Assembly (NCBI RefSeq): GCF_009497895.1
Contig: NZ_CP033116.1
Coordinates: 2,170,001 to 2,234,000 of the forward strand
Direction of reading: 5' to 3'
DNA length: 64,000 nucleotides
DNA from: Halopseudomonas pelagia
Lineage (GTDB): Bacteria; Pseudomonadota; Gammaproteobacteria; Pseudomonadales; Pseudomonadaceae
Shown: positions 46,938 to 56,505 of the stretch, in pieces
Layout: every line of letters begins with the position of its first letter
How positions within the stretch are numbered: the stretch's first letter is position 1
Translations under genes and position numbers: made by a program
Notes under the pieces: generated by a model
Database searches by the model: none
What the model saw: the letters and a program-made list of their open reading frames with translations, nothing else
What the model was told of the DNA's origin: nothing

Positions 46938-48128
46938 ATGCAGCTTACTGGCACGACTTTGCTGGTTATTGACGATGATGACGTCGTCCGGCAAGACATC
47001 GCGATGCGTTTGCAGACCGGCGGATTTGATGTGCTCCAGGCCAATCAGGCTGGACCAGGGTTGGAGCTTTTCGCCCGGAATGCGCCTGACCTGGTGCTAT
47101 TCAATCTGCAGATGTCAGATCAAAGCGGACTTGCCCTGATCCGTCAGATCGCTGAAAACTCTCCCGATACGCCGTTGGTGGTCATCGCTGATGCAGGTGA
47201 CATGAGCGCTGTGGTAGAGGCTCTTCATGCCGGTGCCAGCGATTATCTGCTTAAACCTCTGGCGGATCTGGCAGTGCTCGAACATGTGGTCAAGCGCTCG
47301 CTGGAGCAGGCGCGGCTGCGAGTCGAGAATCAGCGCATTCGCGAGCGCCTTGAAACCGCAAACCGCGAGTTGCAGAACCACCTGCAGGAGCTGAAGGACG
47401 ATCAGGCTGCTGGCCACCAGGTGCAGCTAAATATGCTGCCTCAATCACCTTGGCAGAGTGGCGAGTACGAATTCCAGCACCGAATTATTCCTTCGCTGTA
47501 TCTGTCTGGTGATTTCGTCGATTATTTCCGCGTGTCTGAGACCCAGTTGGCTTTCTATCTGGCTGACGTGTCCGGGCATGGCGCTTCTTCAGCGTTCGCC
47601 ACGGTGCTGCTCAAGTTCATGACGACGCGCCTGCTCTATGAGCAGCGGCGGCAGGATGGCAACGGGCCTATCGCATTCAAGCCATCTGACGTGCTCGGGC
47701 ATATCAACCGAAGCCTGATCAGTTGCAAGCTCGGCAAGCACGTGACAATGCTCGGCGGGATCATAGATGAGGCGCAGCAGACGCTGACCTACAGTATCGG
47801 CGGTCATCTGCCGCTACCTGTATTGTACAGTGATGGCCAGGCGCGCTATCTGGAAGGCAAGGGCCGGCCGGTCGGGTTGTTTGAGGACGCGGTCTATCAA
47901 GACAACGTGATTGAGCTTCCTCAGCGCTTTTCGCTGACTTTATGCTCTGATGGCGTGCTTGATTGCCTCAGCGGGACTACGCTGAGAGAGAAAGAACAGC
48001 AGCTGCCGCGCCTGATCGAAGAGGCCGGTGGAAGGTTGAAAGCCCTTATGGGCAAGCTTAATCTGCAACCCGGCAAAGTCATGCCGGATGATATTTCACT
48101 GATGATGTTAAGCAGGAACCCAGGATGA
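46938..48128 (+). CDS. rssB: RssB-like response regulator with PP2C-type phosphatase domain
   Basis: A 396-residue protein. The N-terminal receiver has DDDD (12-15) and the conserved Lys (KPLAD), but the phospho-acceptor position is Asn56 (LVLFNLQMSD) instead of Asp. A coiled-coil linker (about 125-160) precedes a SpoIIE/PP2C phosphatase domain with the metal-binding Asp residues kept: SGDFVDYF, ADVSGHG, CSDGVLD and DDISL. RssB-type proteins control RpoS stability; in pseudomonads the partner is a STAS protein, encoded here immediately downstream with an ATGA overlap. It corresponds to PA2798. Confidence 0.87.
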   Translation: MQLTGTTLLVIDDDDVVRQDIAMRLQTGGFDVLQANQAGPGLELFARNAPDLVLFNLQMSDQSGLALIRQIAENSPDTPLVVIADAGDMSAVVEALHAGASDYLLKPLADLAVLEHVVKRSLEQARLRVENQRIRERLETANRELQNHLQELKDDQAAGHQVQLNMLPQSPWQSGEYEFQHRIIPSLYLSGDFVDYFRVSETQLAFYLADVSGHGASSAFATVLLKFMTTRLLYEQRRQDGNGPIAFKPSDVLGHINRSLISCKLGKHVTMLGGIIDEAQQTLTYSIGGHLPLPVLYSDGQARYLEGKGRPVGLFEDAVYQDNVIELPQRFSLTLCSDGVLDCLSGTTLREKEQQLPRLIEEAGGRLKALMGKLNLQPGKVMPDDISLMMLSRNPG

Positions 48129-48613
48129 TGACCACTGGCAAGATCCAGTTTGCAGAGTCGGAGGGCACCTTTGTCCTTAAATTCGTGGGTGACGTGCGGC
48201 TGACACTGTGCGCGGCGCTGGACGCTTATATCGAGAAAATCTTCAGCGTACTGACCTTTAACGCCATTATTATTGATCTGACCGAAACCGATGGCATCGA
48301 CAGCACTTCCCTGGGGTTGCTGGCAAAGCTGTCGATTTTGTCCAAGCAGAAAGTGGGCTTCCTACCGACGCTGGTTTCCAATCAGGAAGACATGAATCGT
48401 CTGTTGCAGAGCATGGGTTTCGATCAGGTGTTCAATATCGTCAGTCAGATCACCCCGACTGACGCCGAGCTTGAGGATTTGCCCGGGCAGTTATTATCCG
48501 AGAATCTGGTTAAAGACAAAGTGCTCGAGGCCCACCGTATTCTGATGAACCTCAATGAGCACAACCGCGACGCCTTCCGCGATCTGGTCAGCGCCCTCGA
48601 ATCAAGCGGCTGA
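48125..48613 (+). CDS. rssC: STAS-domain anti-anti-sigma factor (RssC-like)
   Basis: A 162-residue protein whose start overlaps the phosphatase stop codon (ATGA). The STAS domain covers about residues 5-115 and contains the phosphorylatable Ser region [14 protein letters not shown]; a C-terminal helical extension follows. It is the presumed substrate of the neighbouring PP2C domain, with a kinase elsewhere in the genome. It corresponds to PA2797. Its 3' end overlaps by 12 bp the 3' end of tal on the opposite strand. Confidence 0.85.
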   Translation: MMTTGKIQFAESEGTFVLKFVGDVRLTLCAALDAYIEKIFSVLTFNAIIIDLTETDGIDSTSLGLLAKLSILSKQKVGFLPTLVSNQEDMNRLLQSMGFDQVFNIVSQITPTDAELEDLPGQLLSENLVKDKVLEAHRILMNLNEHNRDAFRDLVSALESSG

Positions 48614-49552
48614 CCTGGCCCGCAACAACAGCAGTTCTTCCAGTTTGACTTGATCAGCCGCAAAGGCGCGTATGCCTTCGGCAAGTTTATCTGTGGCCAT
48701 GGCATCTTCATTATGCGCCCAACGGAACGCCGCCTCGTCCAGCACTTCACGCTCGTCGCTGCTTGGCTGAGTCAGAACCTCGGAAGGCTTCAATTCGCCT
48801 TCTTCCTCGGCCAGCTGTTGCAACAGCGCCGGGCTGATGGTCAGCCTGTCGCAGCCGCTCAGGGCTTCAATCTGGCCGATGTTGCGGAAGCTCGCACCCA
48901 TCACCACGGTGCTGTACTGATGCTGTTTGTAGTAGCGATAGATACGTGCCACCGATTGCACGCCGGGGTCTTCCTGACCCTGGAAATCCCGCCCGTCACG
49001 CTTCTTGTACCAGTCGTAGATACGACCAACAAAGGGCGATATCAGAAATACGCCAGCATCTGCACAGGCCTGAGCCTGGGCGAAGGAAAAAAGTAGGGTG
49101 AGGTTGCACTGAATGCCCTGTTTTTCCAGCTCGGCGGCGGCCTGGATGCCTTCCCAGGTGGAAGCGATCTTGATCAGTACCCGATCACGGGTGACGCCCG
49201 CTTCCTCGTAACGTTCAATCAGTCGATGCGCCTTGTCCAGCGTCGCCTGGCGATCAAAAGACAAGCGTGCATCTACTTCGGTGGAAATGCGGCCGGGAAT
49301 CAGCTTGATGATGTCACTGCCGACACCTACTGCGAAGTGGTCGCAGGCATCGGCAATTGGATTGAAACTGGACGCTGATACGCTAAGGGCACGGTCCAGA
49401 TGCTGGTGATACTCCTCCTGCTGCGCGGCTTTAAGCAGCAAGGAAGGGTTGGTAGTCGCGTCCACCGGCTGCAGGTTGCGAATCGCCTGTATGTCACCGG
49501 TATCGGCGACAATCAGTGTGTGCTGTTTGAGGCTGTCTAATTTGCTGGTCAT
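48602..49552 (-). CDS. tal: Transaldolase
   Basis: A 316-residue class I aldolase of the non-oxidative pentose phosphate pathway, TalB type. [13 protein letters not shown] opens the barrel, [13 protein letters not shown] carries the Schiff-base Lys (about residue 130), and [26 protein letters not shown] is split in the protein as the barrel strand [11 protein letters not shown] and ISPFVGRI. Length equals the usual 317. It corresponds to PA2796 and overlaps rssC tail to tail. Confidence 0.96.
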   Translation of the reverse strand: MTSKLDSLKQHTLIVADTGDIQAIRNLQPVDATTNPSLLLKAAQQEEYHQHLDRALSVSASSFNPIADACDHFAVGVGSDIIKLIPGRISTEVDARLSFDRQATLDKAHRLIERYEEAGVTRDRVLIKIASTWEGIQAAAELEKQGIQCNLTLLFSFAQAQACADAGVFLISPFVGRIYDWYKKRDGRDFQGQEDPGVQSVARIYRYYKQHQYSTVVMGASFRNIGQIEALSGCDRLTISPALLQQLAEEEGELKPSEVLTQPSSDEREVLDEAAFRWAHNEDAMATDKLAEGIRAFAADQVKLEELLLLRARSAA

Positions 49553-49585
49553 GATCGGGAGCCCGTTAAAGAAGTTACCCCGACC

Positions 49586-50632
49586 TTACCTTATGCCCGC
49601 TGCGCGGAGCAATCCTGCCTGCTGGCGTTCGCTCATATCAGTCAGCAACTGATCGTAAAGCGCCAGCGGATCCGAGGTTTGATGTATGGCACTGCTCAAT
49701 TGACGCCTGAAATGTCGCGCGCCGGGCAATCCCTGGAATAACCCGAGCATATGCCGAGTAACATGATTCATGACTCCGCCGTTGGCCATATGCCGGGCAA
49801 TGTATGGACGCATGGCGGCCATCACCTCAAGCCTGTCAGGAGCAGTATGAGTGTCACCGTAGAAGCGCTGATCGACTTCTGCGAGAAGGTAGGGGTTGTG
49901 ATAAGCCTCACGGCCGACCATGACGCCATCCAGTGTCTTCAACTGCTCGGTCATCACATCAAGGTTTGTCAGCCCGCCGTTGATGATGATTTCCAGCTGG
50001 GGAAAATCGCGCTTGAGCTGCTGCACCACCTCATACCGTAGCGGCGGGATATCCCGGTTTTCCTTCGGCGACAAGCCTTCCAGAATAGCAATGCGTGCAT
50101 GTACGATGAATGTCTCGCAGCCTGCTTCCTGTACCTGGCCAACGAAGTCGCAGAGCTGCGCATAGCTGTCGTGGCCGTTGATACCGATGCGATGCTTGAC
50201 CGTCACGGGCACGCTGCAAGTCTGGTGCATCGCCCGTACGCCCTCGGCGACCAGCTTCGGATGGGCCATTAGACAGGCACCAATCATGTTGTTCTGCACC
50301 CGATCGCTGGGGCAGCCGACATTCAGATTCACCTCAGCAAAGCCGGCTTCTTCAGCCAGCGCAGCGCAAGTCGCCAACTCCGCAGGATTACTGCCGCCCA
50401 GTTGCAACGCCAGCGGCTGCTCCTCTGCGTTATAACCGAGAAAACGCGAACGCTCGCCATGAATTACCGCGCCGGTGGTGACCATCTCGGTATAGAGCAG
50501 AGCGCGGCGGCTGATAAGGCGGGCGAAGTAGCGGTAATGTCTATCACTCCAGTCCATCATAGGCGCAACGCAGAAGCGCCGGCTCGGGCCGGGGCGGGAG
50601 AGGATGGGGGTCGATGGTGAGTCTGTATGCAT
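49586..50632 (-). CDS. dusA: tRNA-dihydrouridine(20/20a) synthase DusA
   Basis: A 348-residue flavoenzyme starting at ATG 50632 that reduces uridine in the tRNA D-loop. FCVAPMMDWSDRHYRYF begins the barrel, LNVGCPSDRVQ has the catalytic Cys, VKHRIGIN and VHARIAILEGLSPKENR are DusA-type FMN/tRNA contacts, and NGGLTN binds the FMN phosphate. It ends the block syntenic with P. aeruginosa (PA2795). dusA is known as an insertion site for some integrative elements, and the T6SS genes begin on its 5' side. Confidence 0.95.
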   Translation of the reverse strand: MHTDSPSTPILSRPGPSRRFCVAPMMDWSDRHYRYFARLISRRALLYTEMVTTGAVIHGERSRFLGYNAEEQPLALQLGGSNPAELATCAALAEEAGFAEVNLNVGCPSDRVQNNMIGACLMAHPKLVAEGVRAMHQTCSVPVTVKHRIGINGHDSYAQLCDFVGQVQEAGCETFIVHARIAILEGLSPKENRDIPPLRYEVVQQLKRDFPQLEIIINGGLTNLDVMTEQLKTLDGVMVGREAYHNPYLLAEVDQRFYGDTHTAPDRLEVMAAMRPYIARHMANGGVMNHVTRHMLGLFQGLPGARHFRRQLSSAIHQTSDPLALYDQLLTDMSERQQAGLLRAAGIR

Positions 50633-51253
50633 CTCTATTGCCTGTTTGGTGCCTGGGCTCCAGCGTGCCATGAAGAGTCACTCGGATACGGCTCGGGTGA
50701 GAGACCTGGCGACGGCGTATCAGAGCCCGGGCAAGCCCAAGGTAGGCCGGATATAACCGGCCGCCTGCGGCACATGGTTGAAACTGGAGTGTCGGGATTC
50801 AGAAAGCGCAGTTTATCAGGAAAGCTGCAGCCGGGCAGGTGGGCCAGACTGTCATGCAATGACTCGGCTGATCAGGCCTTCCTGAATTTTTTCTGGCCGC
50901 TCTAAAACGGCTGTTTCAGAGAAATGTCATTTATTTGTCGGCATGCAAAAAATGGTGATATTTTTGACGCAATCCTTGGTAGTATGCGATGTCTTTTTAA
51001 TATCACCTTTATCCATGGCCAGGGACGGAAAGAAGCAAAATGGAGCAGAAAAAACACGGATGGATCTGGGCTTACCGTAAAGCGCGCAGTTACCATCTTT
51101 CATCTTTGAACGCCGGCTATCGAGCCACGCGGTTTTTCCTGACTGGAGATACCGGAGCCTTTTCAAGTCATGGCGGCTGGAGACGCTCGCGTATCACCCG
51201 CCATTGAATTCATGACCCCCAAGCGTACTTTTCCAGGGTTGTGAACATCGGTT
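50633..51253. other. 621-bp region between dusA and the T6SS cluster
   Basis: An AT-richer stretch (especially 50870-51110) between a core gene and the T6SS operon. It contains small possible ORFs but no recognised gene, integrase or direct-repeat attachment site that I could find by eye. A short inverted repeat GTCAT-GCA-ATGAC lies at about 50849. Confidence 0.55.
51040..51207 (+). CDS. Possible 55-residue small protein
   Basis: ATG 51040 is preceded by GGAAAG eight or so bases upstream. The product MEQKKHGWIWAYRKARSYHL ... ITRH is very basic and aromatic, with no known domain. It may be a random open frame in AT-rich DNA; only the ribosome-site-like sequence supports it. Confidence 0.2.
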   Translation: MEQKKHGWIWAYRKARSYHLSSLNAGYRATRFFLTGDTGAFSSHGGWRRSRITRH

Positions 51254-52252
51254 CTAGCGTCGCAACAGACGTTTGAACAGCCCAGGCGCGGACGCACTGA
51301 ACGCCTGCAACAGGCCCCGCGCATCAACCCGCCTTGCTTCCTTGTCAAACGCCAGCGCCTGACGTAGCGCAGGCCAGCAGTGGGCGGGAAGGTTGGCAGG
51401 CTTCTGCAGACTTTTATCCTGTTCCATGCTTTTTGCCTGTTTGGCCGTCAGCCGGCTATAGGGATGCAGACCGCTGCTCAGTTCATACAGCACGCAAGCC
51501 AGCCCGTAGATATCGGAGGTGCTGGTCAGGCCTTCGCCATTGAGCAGCTCCAGCGCGGCGTAGCGCGGGGTCCAGGCGGCTATGCGTTTGCGGCTGAGTT
51601 TCGGTAGGCCGTTAAGCAAGCCCTGTACTGGCTGGCCGAGGCCGAAATCGAACAGACGTAACCCGTCCTTGGCCAGCATGACATTGCTGGGTTTGAGATC
51701 GCCGTGCAACACACCACGTTCATGTGCACATGCCAGAGCTTCAATAAGCGGCAGCGCGATATCCCGAAATTCATTCCAGGGCAGGCCATCAGGATGGCTT
51801 TCCAATAGCTGGTCAAGGGTTGGGCCCTTCAAGGGTTCCATGGTGATGAAAGCGCGCTGACTGTGAGGATCGACATCGAATGCATAGAGGCGGATCACGT
51901 TGCTGTGACGCAGACGGCTGGTCAAGGCGAACTCGGTATACAGCAGCGCATTGGCATCCGGGTATTCAGCAAACTCCTCGTTCAAGGTCTTGATCGCCAC
52001 ATAGGGATCGGGATCGCCGTATTGCTCGCGTAGCAGATCTCTCGCCCGGTACACCGCGCCCATGCCGCCGACTCCGAGCAGGCGCTCGATCTTGTAACGT
52101 TTGCAGAGAATCTCGGGTAGCTCGGTGGCGGTGCTGGTCTGCGGACGGACCAGCGCTGCTGAAACAGCCTCGGGTTCTTCTGTCGAGCGATCGAGAGACG
52201 CAGGGGATGGCTGGGCGGATGAGGAGATCATCATTGACTCCGACGAATTCAT
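51254..52252 (-). CDS. stk1: T6SS Ser/Thr protein kinase (Stk1/PpkA-like)
   Basis: A 332-residue Hanks-type kinase, last gene of the T6SS operon. I chose ATG 52252, which overlaps the stp1 stop codon (ATGA). The kinase domain covers about residues 45-320: GVGGMGAVYRA (P-loop), YVAIKTL (Lys), HGDLKPSNVML (catalytic loop, HGD variant) and DFGLGQ. An N-terminal Ser-rich tail precedes it. There is no transmembrane helix, unlike PpkA of the H1 system, so it matches the short Stk1 of H2-T6SS. It likely phosphorylates the FHA-domain protein of the same cluster. Confidence 0.9.
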   Translation of the reverse strand: MNSSESMMISSSAQPSPASLDRSTEEPEAVSAALVRPQTSTATELPEILCKRYKIERLLGVGGMGAVYRARDLLREQYGDPDPYVAIKTLNEEFAEYPDANALLYTEFALTSRLRHSNVIRLYAFDVDPHSQRAFITMEPLKGPTLDQLLESHPDGLPWNEFRDIALPLIEALACAHERGVLHGDLKPSNVMLAKDGLRLFDFGLGQPVQGLLNGLPKLSRKRIAAWTPRYAALELLNGEGLTSTSDIYGLACVLYELSSGLHPYSRLTAKQAKSMEQDKSLQKPANLPAHCWPALRQALAFDKEARRVDARGLLQAFSASAPGLFKRLLRR

Positions 52253-52980
52253 GGGCGCACCACAACGGCGCTGATATTGTCTCGGGCCGGACCCTCGAGT
52301 GCTTCCTTGAACAGGCGTTGCACGGCGTGTTCGGTGCTGTCCAACGCCAGTGCGTCCCCAATCGCCGTGCGGCTCAGGTCCTGATAGAGCCCGTCGCTGC
52401 ATAACAGCAGGGTGTCGCCCGGGTACACAGTGAAATCCACCACGTCGAGCATCAGCTCATCGTTGGCGCCCACCGCTCGGGTTAATGCTCTGGCAGACGG
52501 GTGGCTGGCCGCTTCTTCTTCACTCATTTGCTGCTCCTCCATAAGCTCCTGCATCAGGCAATGATCGCGCGACAATTGAAACAGCCGGCCACTGCGCCAC
52601 AGATAGCAACGGCTGTCTCCGGCCCAAACACAAATGGCCCGCTCGCCTTCGGCCAGCAGCATGACTACGGTGCTGCCCATGATGCTGTCCGGGCGGTCGG
52701 CGGTGACGGTGATGTCATGACCCAGCAAGCGATTGACCCGATAAAGGCAATCACGCACGCCCAGCAGGCGTTCATCCAGACTGAGCTGATCCGGCAGTTC
52801 AAGCATCTCTTCAATGATCAGACGGCTGGCCAAAGCGCCGTTCTGGTGACCGCCCATACCGTCGGCGACCACCCACAGACCGCGCTCGGGCAAGTCCAAC
52901 ACCGCATCCTCATTGCGTTTGCGGACTTTGCCCTTGTCGGTTCTGGCTGTGCTTTGCCAGAGCATGTCGACCTCCAGCAT
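52249..52980 (-). CDS. stp1: T6SS PP2C-type protein phosphatase (Stp1/PppA-like)
   Basis: A PP2C phosphatase of about 243 residues. Metal-binding and structural motifs RNEDAVLD, VVADGMGGHQNG, VWAGDSRCYLWR, LTRAVGAND and LLCSDGLYQDL are all present. It should reverse phosphorylation by the adjacent kinase. The start at 52980 overlaps the tssM stop (TGATG); Met at 52965 is an alternative. It is encoded between tssM and stk1, as in the H2-T6SS cluster. Confidence 0.92.
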   Translation of the reverse strand: MLEVDMLWQSTARTDKGKVRKRNEDAVLDLPERGLWVVADGMGGHQNGALASRLIIEEMLELPDQLSLDERLLGVRDCLYRVNRLLGHDITVTADRPDSIMGSTVVMLLAEGERAICVWAGDSRCYLWRSGRLFQLSRDHCLMQELMEEQQMSEEEAASHPSARALTRAVGANDELMLDVVDFTVYPGDTLLLCSDGLYQDLSRTAIGDALALDSTEHAVQRLFKEALEGPARDNISAVVVRP

Positions 52981-55900
52981 CAGAGTCGAGCCGGCAGACT
53001 GAAGCCGCGCAGCAGACTGAGGTCGAAGGGGTTGGGCGAGCGTTGACTATGCAGCAGATACTGGGCGCGCATGCCGTCAAGGTTAGCCCGCAGCATCAGC
53101 ACGTCGCGATCACTGTGGTGCTCTACGTCCATCAGATCCAGCAGCCGAAATAGCGACCAGGGCCCGGTATTCTGCTCAATGCCCACGCGCCGCCCGCCAA
53201 GGTCCTCGACCATCAGACTGGTACGCCCCTCGCTGTTCGCCGCTGGCCACCGAAACGCCGTTTGTACGATAGGACCATGGCGATACTCCATGCTCTGACC
53301 GCCAAAGCGGAAGCTGGCACGACCCAGGCTGGAATCCAGCGAATGCGGTTCCAGTTTGAACAGAATCTGCGGCTCGTCGGGGTCTTCGGCGAAGAAGCTG
53401 CGGCGAATGGTTTGCAGCGTGGTCATCTGTTTCAGGAACTCGCGCGACACCGGCAGGCTGCGGCCGTCTACCCGGCGCAACTGGAACGCGCCACTGTTGT
53501 CGCTGACGAAGCCGGCGAGGTAACGCTCGAAGAAACTGTCTGCGGTACCCTCGGTTCTGAAGAACTCGCGGAAATCCGCCAGCGCAACATCGCTTTCGCT
53601 ATTGGCTGCAAACGGGTAGCGCTTGCCTACAGAGTCGGTGTAAGCGCTGTAGAGCTCACTGCGATAGCGTTGATTGAGGTACTGATACGCGTCATTGAGT
53701 ACCAGCATCCAGCTGTCGGCCGCCAGGGCCTTGAGCCACTCGGCCATCGGTGCTGGCAGACTGTCCGCGCTGCTGCGCAGTTGGTTGATTGCGTCATTGC
53801 GCCCCTGCATGCGCGAGCGCGCCATATCGAAGGCTGCCTGGCCCGGCACACTGGCGTTGGCCAGACCGCTGAGCTGCGCCTTTAGCGCATCCAGCGCCTG
53901 AAGCGCACTGGTCATCTCCGGACCCGGACCGCCTTGCTCATCCAACAGCTGGTGCAGAGACTCGAACTGCCGTGCCAGATTTTTCCGTGCGGTGGCTGGC
54001 AGGCTCTGGGCCACCGCTGCCTGACCCTGCTCGGCCGCTGCGGCTGCAAGACGCCCGGTACGGCCGACATGTACTCCAGCTTTCTGCGCCGTCGCGGTGA
54101 GATCCTTCGCGGACACATCCGTGTCCAGCATGCCGCCCAGCAGCGTGTTGTCGCGCACCTCTGTGAGCAATAGCATCAAAGGCGAGTTGGCTGCGGTCAG
54201 ACCGTTAAGCTGCGAGGCGCCAAGTGCGGCGCTGGCCAGAGGCTCAAGGTGCAGCAGGGCGAGGGCTTCGTTCCAGTGACTGGCGTAGTCCTGAAAGTAC
54301 ATCTGTTCCATCTCGACCATCAGACGGCCCAGGTCACTGGCGCTGAGGCGCTCACTGTCGCCAAGCACCCAGTTATCCTGCAAGATCTCGCGAACCAGTT
54401 CGCCGCCCTCGGCCATGAAGGTTTGTTCGTAGCCGTCGCGGGTGAAGAAACCGGGGATGCTGTTGTCATTGCTGCTCAACAGTCGTGCATGCGGACCCAG
54501 GCGTTGACCCAGACGGTACTCCGGCAGGCTTGCCGCCTGATCGCGAAGCATCCGGTAGACCACGGTCGCCAGAGACTCGCTACGCAGTTCCTGGCGGGCA
54601 TCCGCTACCAGTTGGTCGTTTAACGCGTAAGGGGTAAAGGGCTGATTGAGCAGGCGGGCAAAATGCGTGTTCAAGCCGTTCTGTGTTTCGGTGTCGCCGC
54701 GGTAGAGAAACGACCACTCGGTGGCCATCCAATCCTGCAAATAAGGGGTTTCTCGACGCTCTTCCAGGTTCAGCATCAGATAAGCGCGCAGGCTGCCTAG
54801 CAAACTTTCACGATCGGTCAGGCTGGTGCGGATCTGACTTTCCAGTTGCTCGCCAACGCGCGGTAACAACAGATTCTCCAACTCGTGTCGATAAGCCTGC
54901 TGGACCACTGGATCTACCTGGTTACCTTGAAACAAGCCGCCGCGTTGCAAAGTGCCGGCTTGGTCCTGCGGCGGGAACACGCGGGTAGCGGCGTAGCTGC
55001 TGTCCAATGCGGCGAGCACTTCAGCAGCGTCGTCGTTGAGACGGATCTGTTGTTTGTCTTCGGTCAGCGCCTGAGCGACTTCGCGCAGGTGCTCCAGCCG
55101 TTCGTGATTATTGGAGAAGCTACTGCCCCAGACGATGCCGAATACCAGCAGACACCCAAGCGCCACGGTGTACATCAGCCGTTGGCGCCAGTTGATGCGT
55201 TTGACCTCGCGCTCGTCCAATCCAGCCAGATCGGCTTCGGGGAAAATGACTCGGCTCAGCAGGTTCTTGATGAAGCGCCCGTGGCTGGCATGGAAGGTCG
55301 GCAAGCCGGCTCGGCTGTTCTGACTCAGCGAGTGCTGATGTGCGGGGTCCAATACTTGCGGCGCACTGGTCAGGTAGAACCCGCGCAATTGACTGGCCCG
55401 CTGATAACGGTTGCCGGAAAAAGCCAGTTCGATAAACAGCCCCAGATGCTCTTCGATCTGACCGAGCTTGAGTGGGAAGTCGAGAATGCGACCGCGGCGC
55501 TGGTTGTCGCGCTCCTGATGCATGCGCATGACCACCTGACTGTTGAGTCGCTGCATCAAGGATTCGAACTCGCCGCGCACCACCTGGATGTCAGTACCAT
55601 CCTGGTTCTTGCGGAAGCTGACACCCAGAACCTGATCGCTTTCCTCGCGCGACAGCTGATCGAAGAACTCATTGAAACCGCTGATGCCATCGGCCTTGCT
55701 GATGACCAGATAAACAGGCACATCGGCGCCCAGACGCTGATTGATTTCCTGCAGGCGCAGACGGGTCTGGCGCGCCAGACTTTCCAGTTCCAGCTCGCTA
55801 CCACGCAGCAGTAGCTCGGCCGGGACGTTGATCAGGACCCCATTCAGCGAACGCGGACGGCGACTGCGCAACAGCCCCAGCAAACTGAACCAACCGGCGG

Positions 55901-56504
55901 CATCCACTTCGGGATCCGGCTGGCTCAGGTAACGCCCTGCGGTGTCGATGATCACTGCATGCTCGGCGAAATACCAGTCGGCATAGCGGGTGCTGCTGAC
56001 ATCGCGGGTCAGGCGCTGCTTGTCGCCCTTGTTCAGCGGGAACTCCAGACCGGAGAAATCCACCAGGCTGGTCTTGCCGCTACCGGTCGGACCAAGCACC
56101 AGGTACCACGGCAGTTCGCGCCGCCAACGCTCGCTGCGGCCGCTGTACAGGCTGGAGCGGCGCATGGTGCGCATCGCGTCCTTGAAACGGCCGGTCAACT
56201 GCAAATGCTCTTCGACGATCAGTTCCTGGCGCTGCTGACGCACCAGATAATCCTCATCTTCGGCATTGGCTTTTTTCTCCACGCCCGCACGCCAGCTGAC
56301 ATAGACCATGCACAGGCCCCAGATCAGGAACATCAGGCTGATGGTCAGCAAGCGGCTGCTGGCTGAGGCCCAGAAACGTTTGTCGCTGATCGCCAGCAAC
56401 GGGCCGACAAACCAGACCAGCAGGGCTAGCGCAAATACCAGGCACAGGCTCCATACCCAGCTTTTCCGGAAGAATTTTCCGGCTTTGAGGAAAAAGGACT
56501 TCAT
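52980..56504 (-). CDS. tssM: T6SS membrane complex protein TssM (IcmF)
   Basis: The large inner-membrane subunit (1174 residues) that links TssL and TssJ. Two N-terminal transmembrane helices (about 15-35 and 45-68) are followed by a cytoplasmic NTPase domain with an intact Walker A GPTGSGKTSL (about 135) and IIDTAGRYL as Walker B. A third helix near residue 443-462 (LMYTVALGCLLVFGIVWG) leads to the large periplasmic domain and the C-terminal TssJ-binding region (ending LLRGFSLPARL). tssL lies 1 bp upstream. Confidence 0.96.
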   Translation of the reverse strand: MKSFFLKAGKFFRKSWVWSLCLVFALALLVWFVGPLLAISDKRFWASASSRLLTISLMFLIWGLCMVYVSWRAGVEKKANAEDEDYLVRQQRQELIVEEHLQLTGRFKDAMRTMRRSSLYSGRSERWRRELPWYLVLGPTGSGKTSLVDFSGLEFPLNKGDKQRLTRDVSSTRYADWYFAEHAVIIDTAGRYLSQPDPEVDAAGWFSLLGLLRSRRPRSLNGVLINVPAELLLRGSELELESLARQTRLRLQEINQRLGADVPVYLVISKADGISGFNEFFDQLSREESDQVLGVSFRKNQDGTDIQVVRGEFESLMQRLNSQVVMRMHQERDNQRRGRILDFPLKLGQIEEHLGLFIELAFSGNRYQRASQLRGFYLTSAPQVLDPAHQHSLSQNSRAGLPTFHASHGRFIKNLLSRVIFPEADLAGLDEREVKRINWRQRLMYTVALGCLLVFGIVWGSSFSNNHERLEHLREVAQALTEDKQQIRLNDDAAEVLAALDSSYAATRVFPPQDQAGTLQRGGLFQGNQVDPVVQQAYRHELENLLLPRVGEQLESQIRTSLTDRESLLGSLRAYLMLNLEERRETPYLQDWMATEWSFLYRGDTETQNGLNTHFARLLNQPFTPYALNDQLVADARQELRSESLATVVYRMLRDQAASLPEYRLGQRLGPHARLLSSNDNSIPGFFTRDGYEQTFMAEGGELVREILQDNWVLGDSERLSASDLGRLMVEMEQMYFQDYASHWNEALALLHLEPLASAALGASQLNGLTAANSPLMLLLTEVRDNTLLGGMLDTDVSAKDLTATAQKAGVHVGRTGRLAAAAAEQGQAAVAQSLPATARKNLARQFESLHQLLDEQGGPGPEMTSALQALDALKAQLSGLANASVPGQAAFDMARSRMQGRNDAINQLRSSADSLPAPMAEWLKALAADSWMLVLNDAYQYLNQRYRSELYSAYTDSVGKRYPFAANSESDVALADFREFFRTEGTADSFFERYLAGFVSDNSGAFQLRRVDGRSLPVSREFLKQMTTLQTIRRSFFAEDPDEPQILFKLEPHSLDSSLGRASFRFGGQSMEYRHGPIVQTAFRWPAANSEGRTSLMVEDLGGRRVGIEQNTGPWSLFRLLDLMDVEHHSDRDVLMLRANLDGMRAQYLLHSQRSPNPFDLSLLRGFSLPARL

Positions 56505-56505
56505 A

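Noticed and set aside
50924..51109. 61-codon open frame in the dusA-T6SS gap
   Set aside because: No ribosome-binding site; composition looks random, and it overlaps the slightly better small ORF at 51040.
54885..55814. 309-codon open frame opposite tssM
   Set aside because: Antisense shadow of a conserved T6SS gene.
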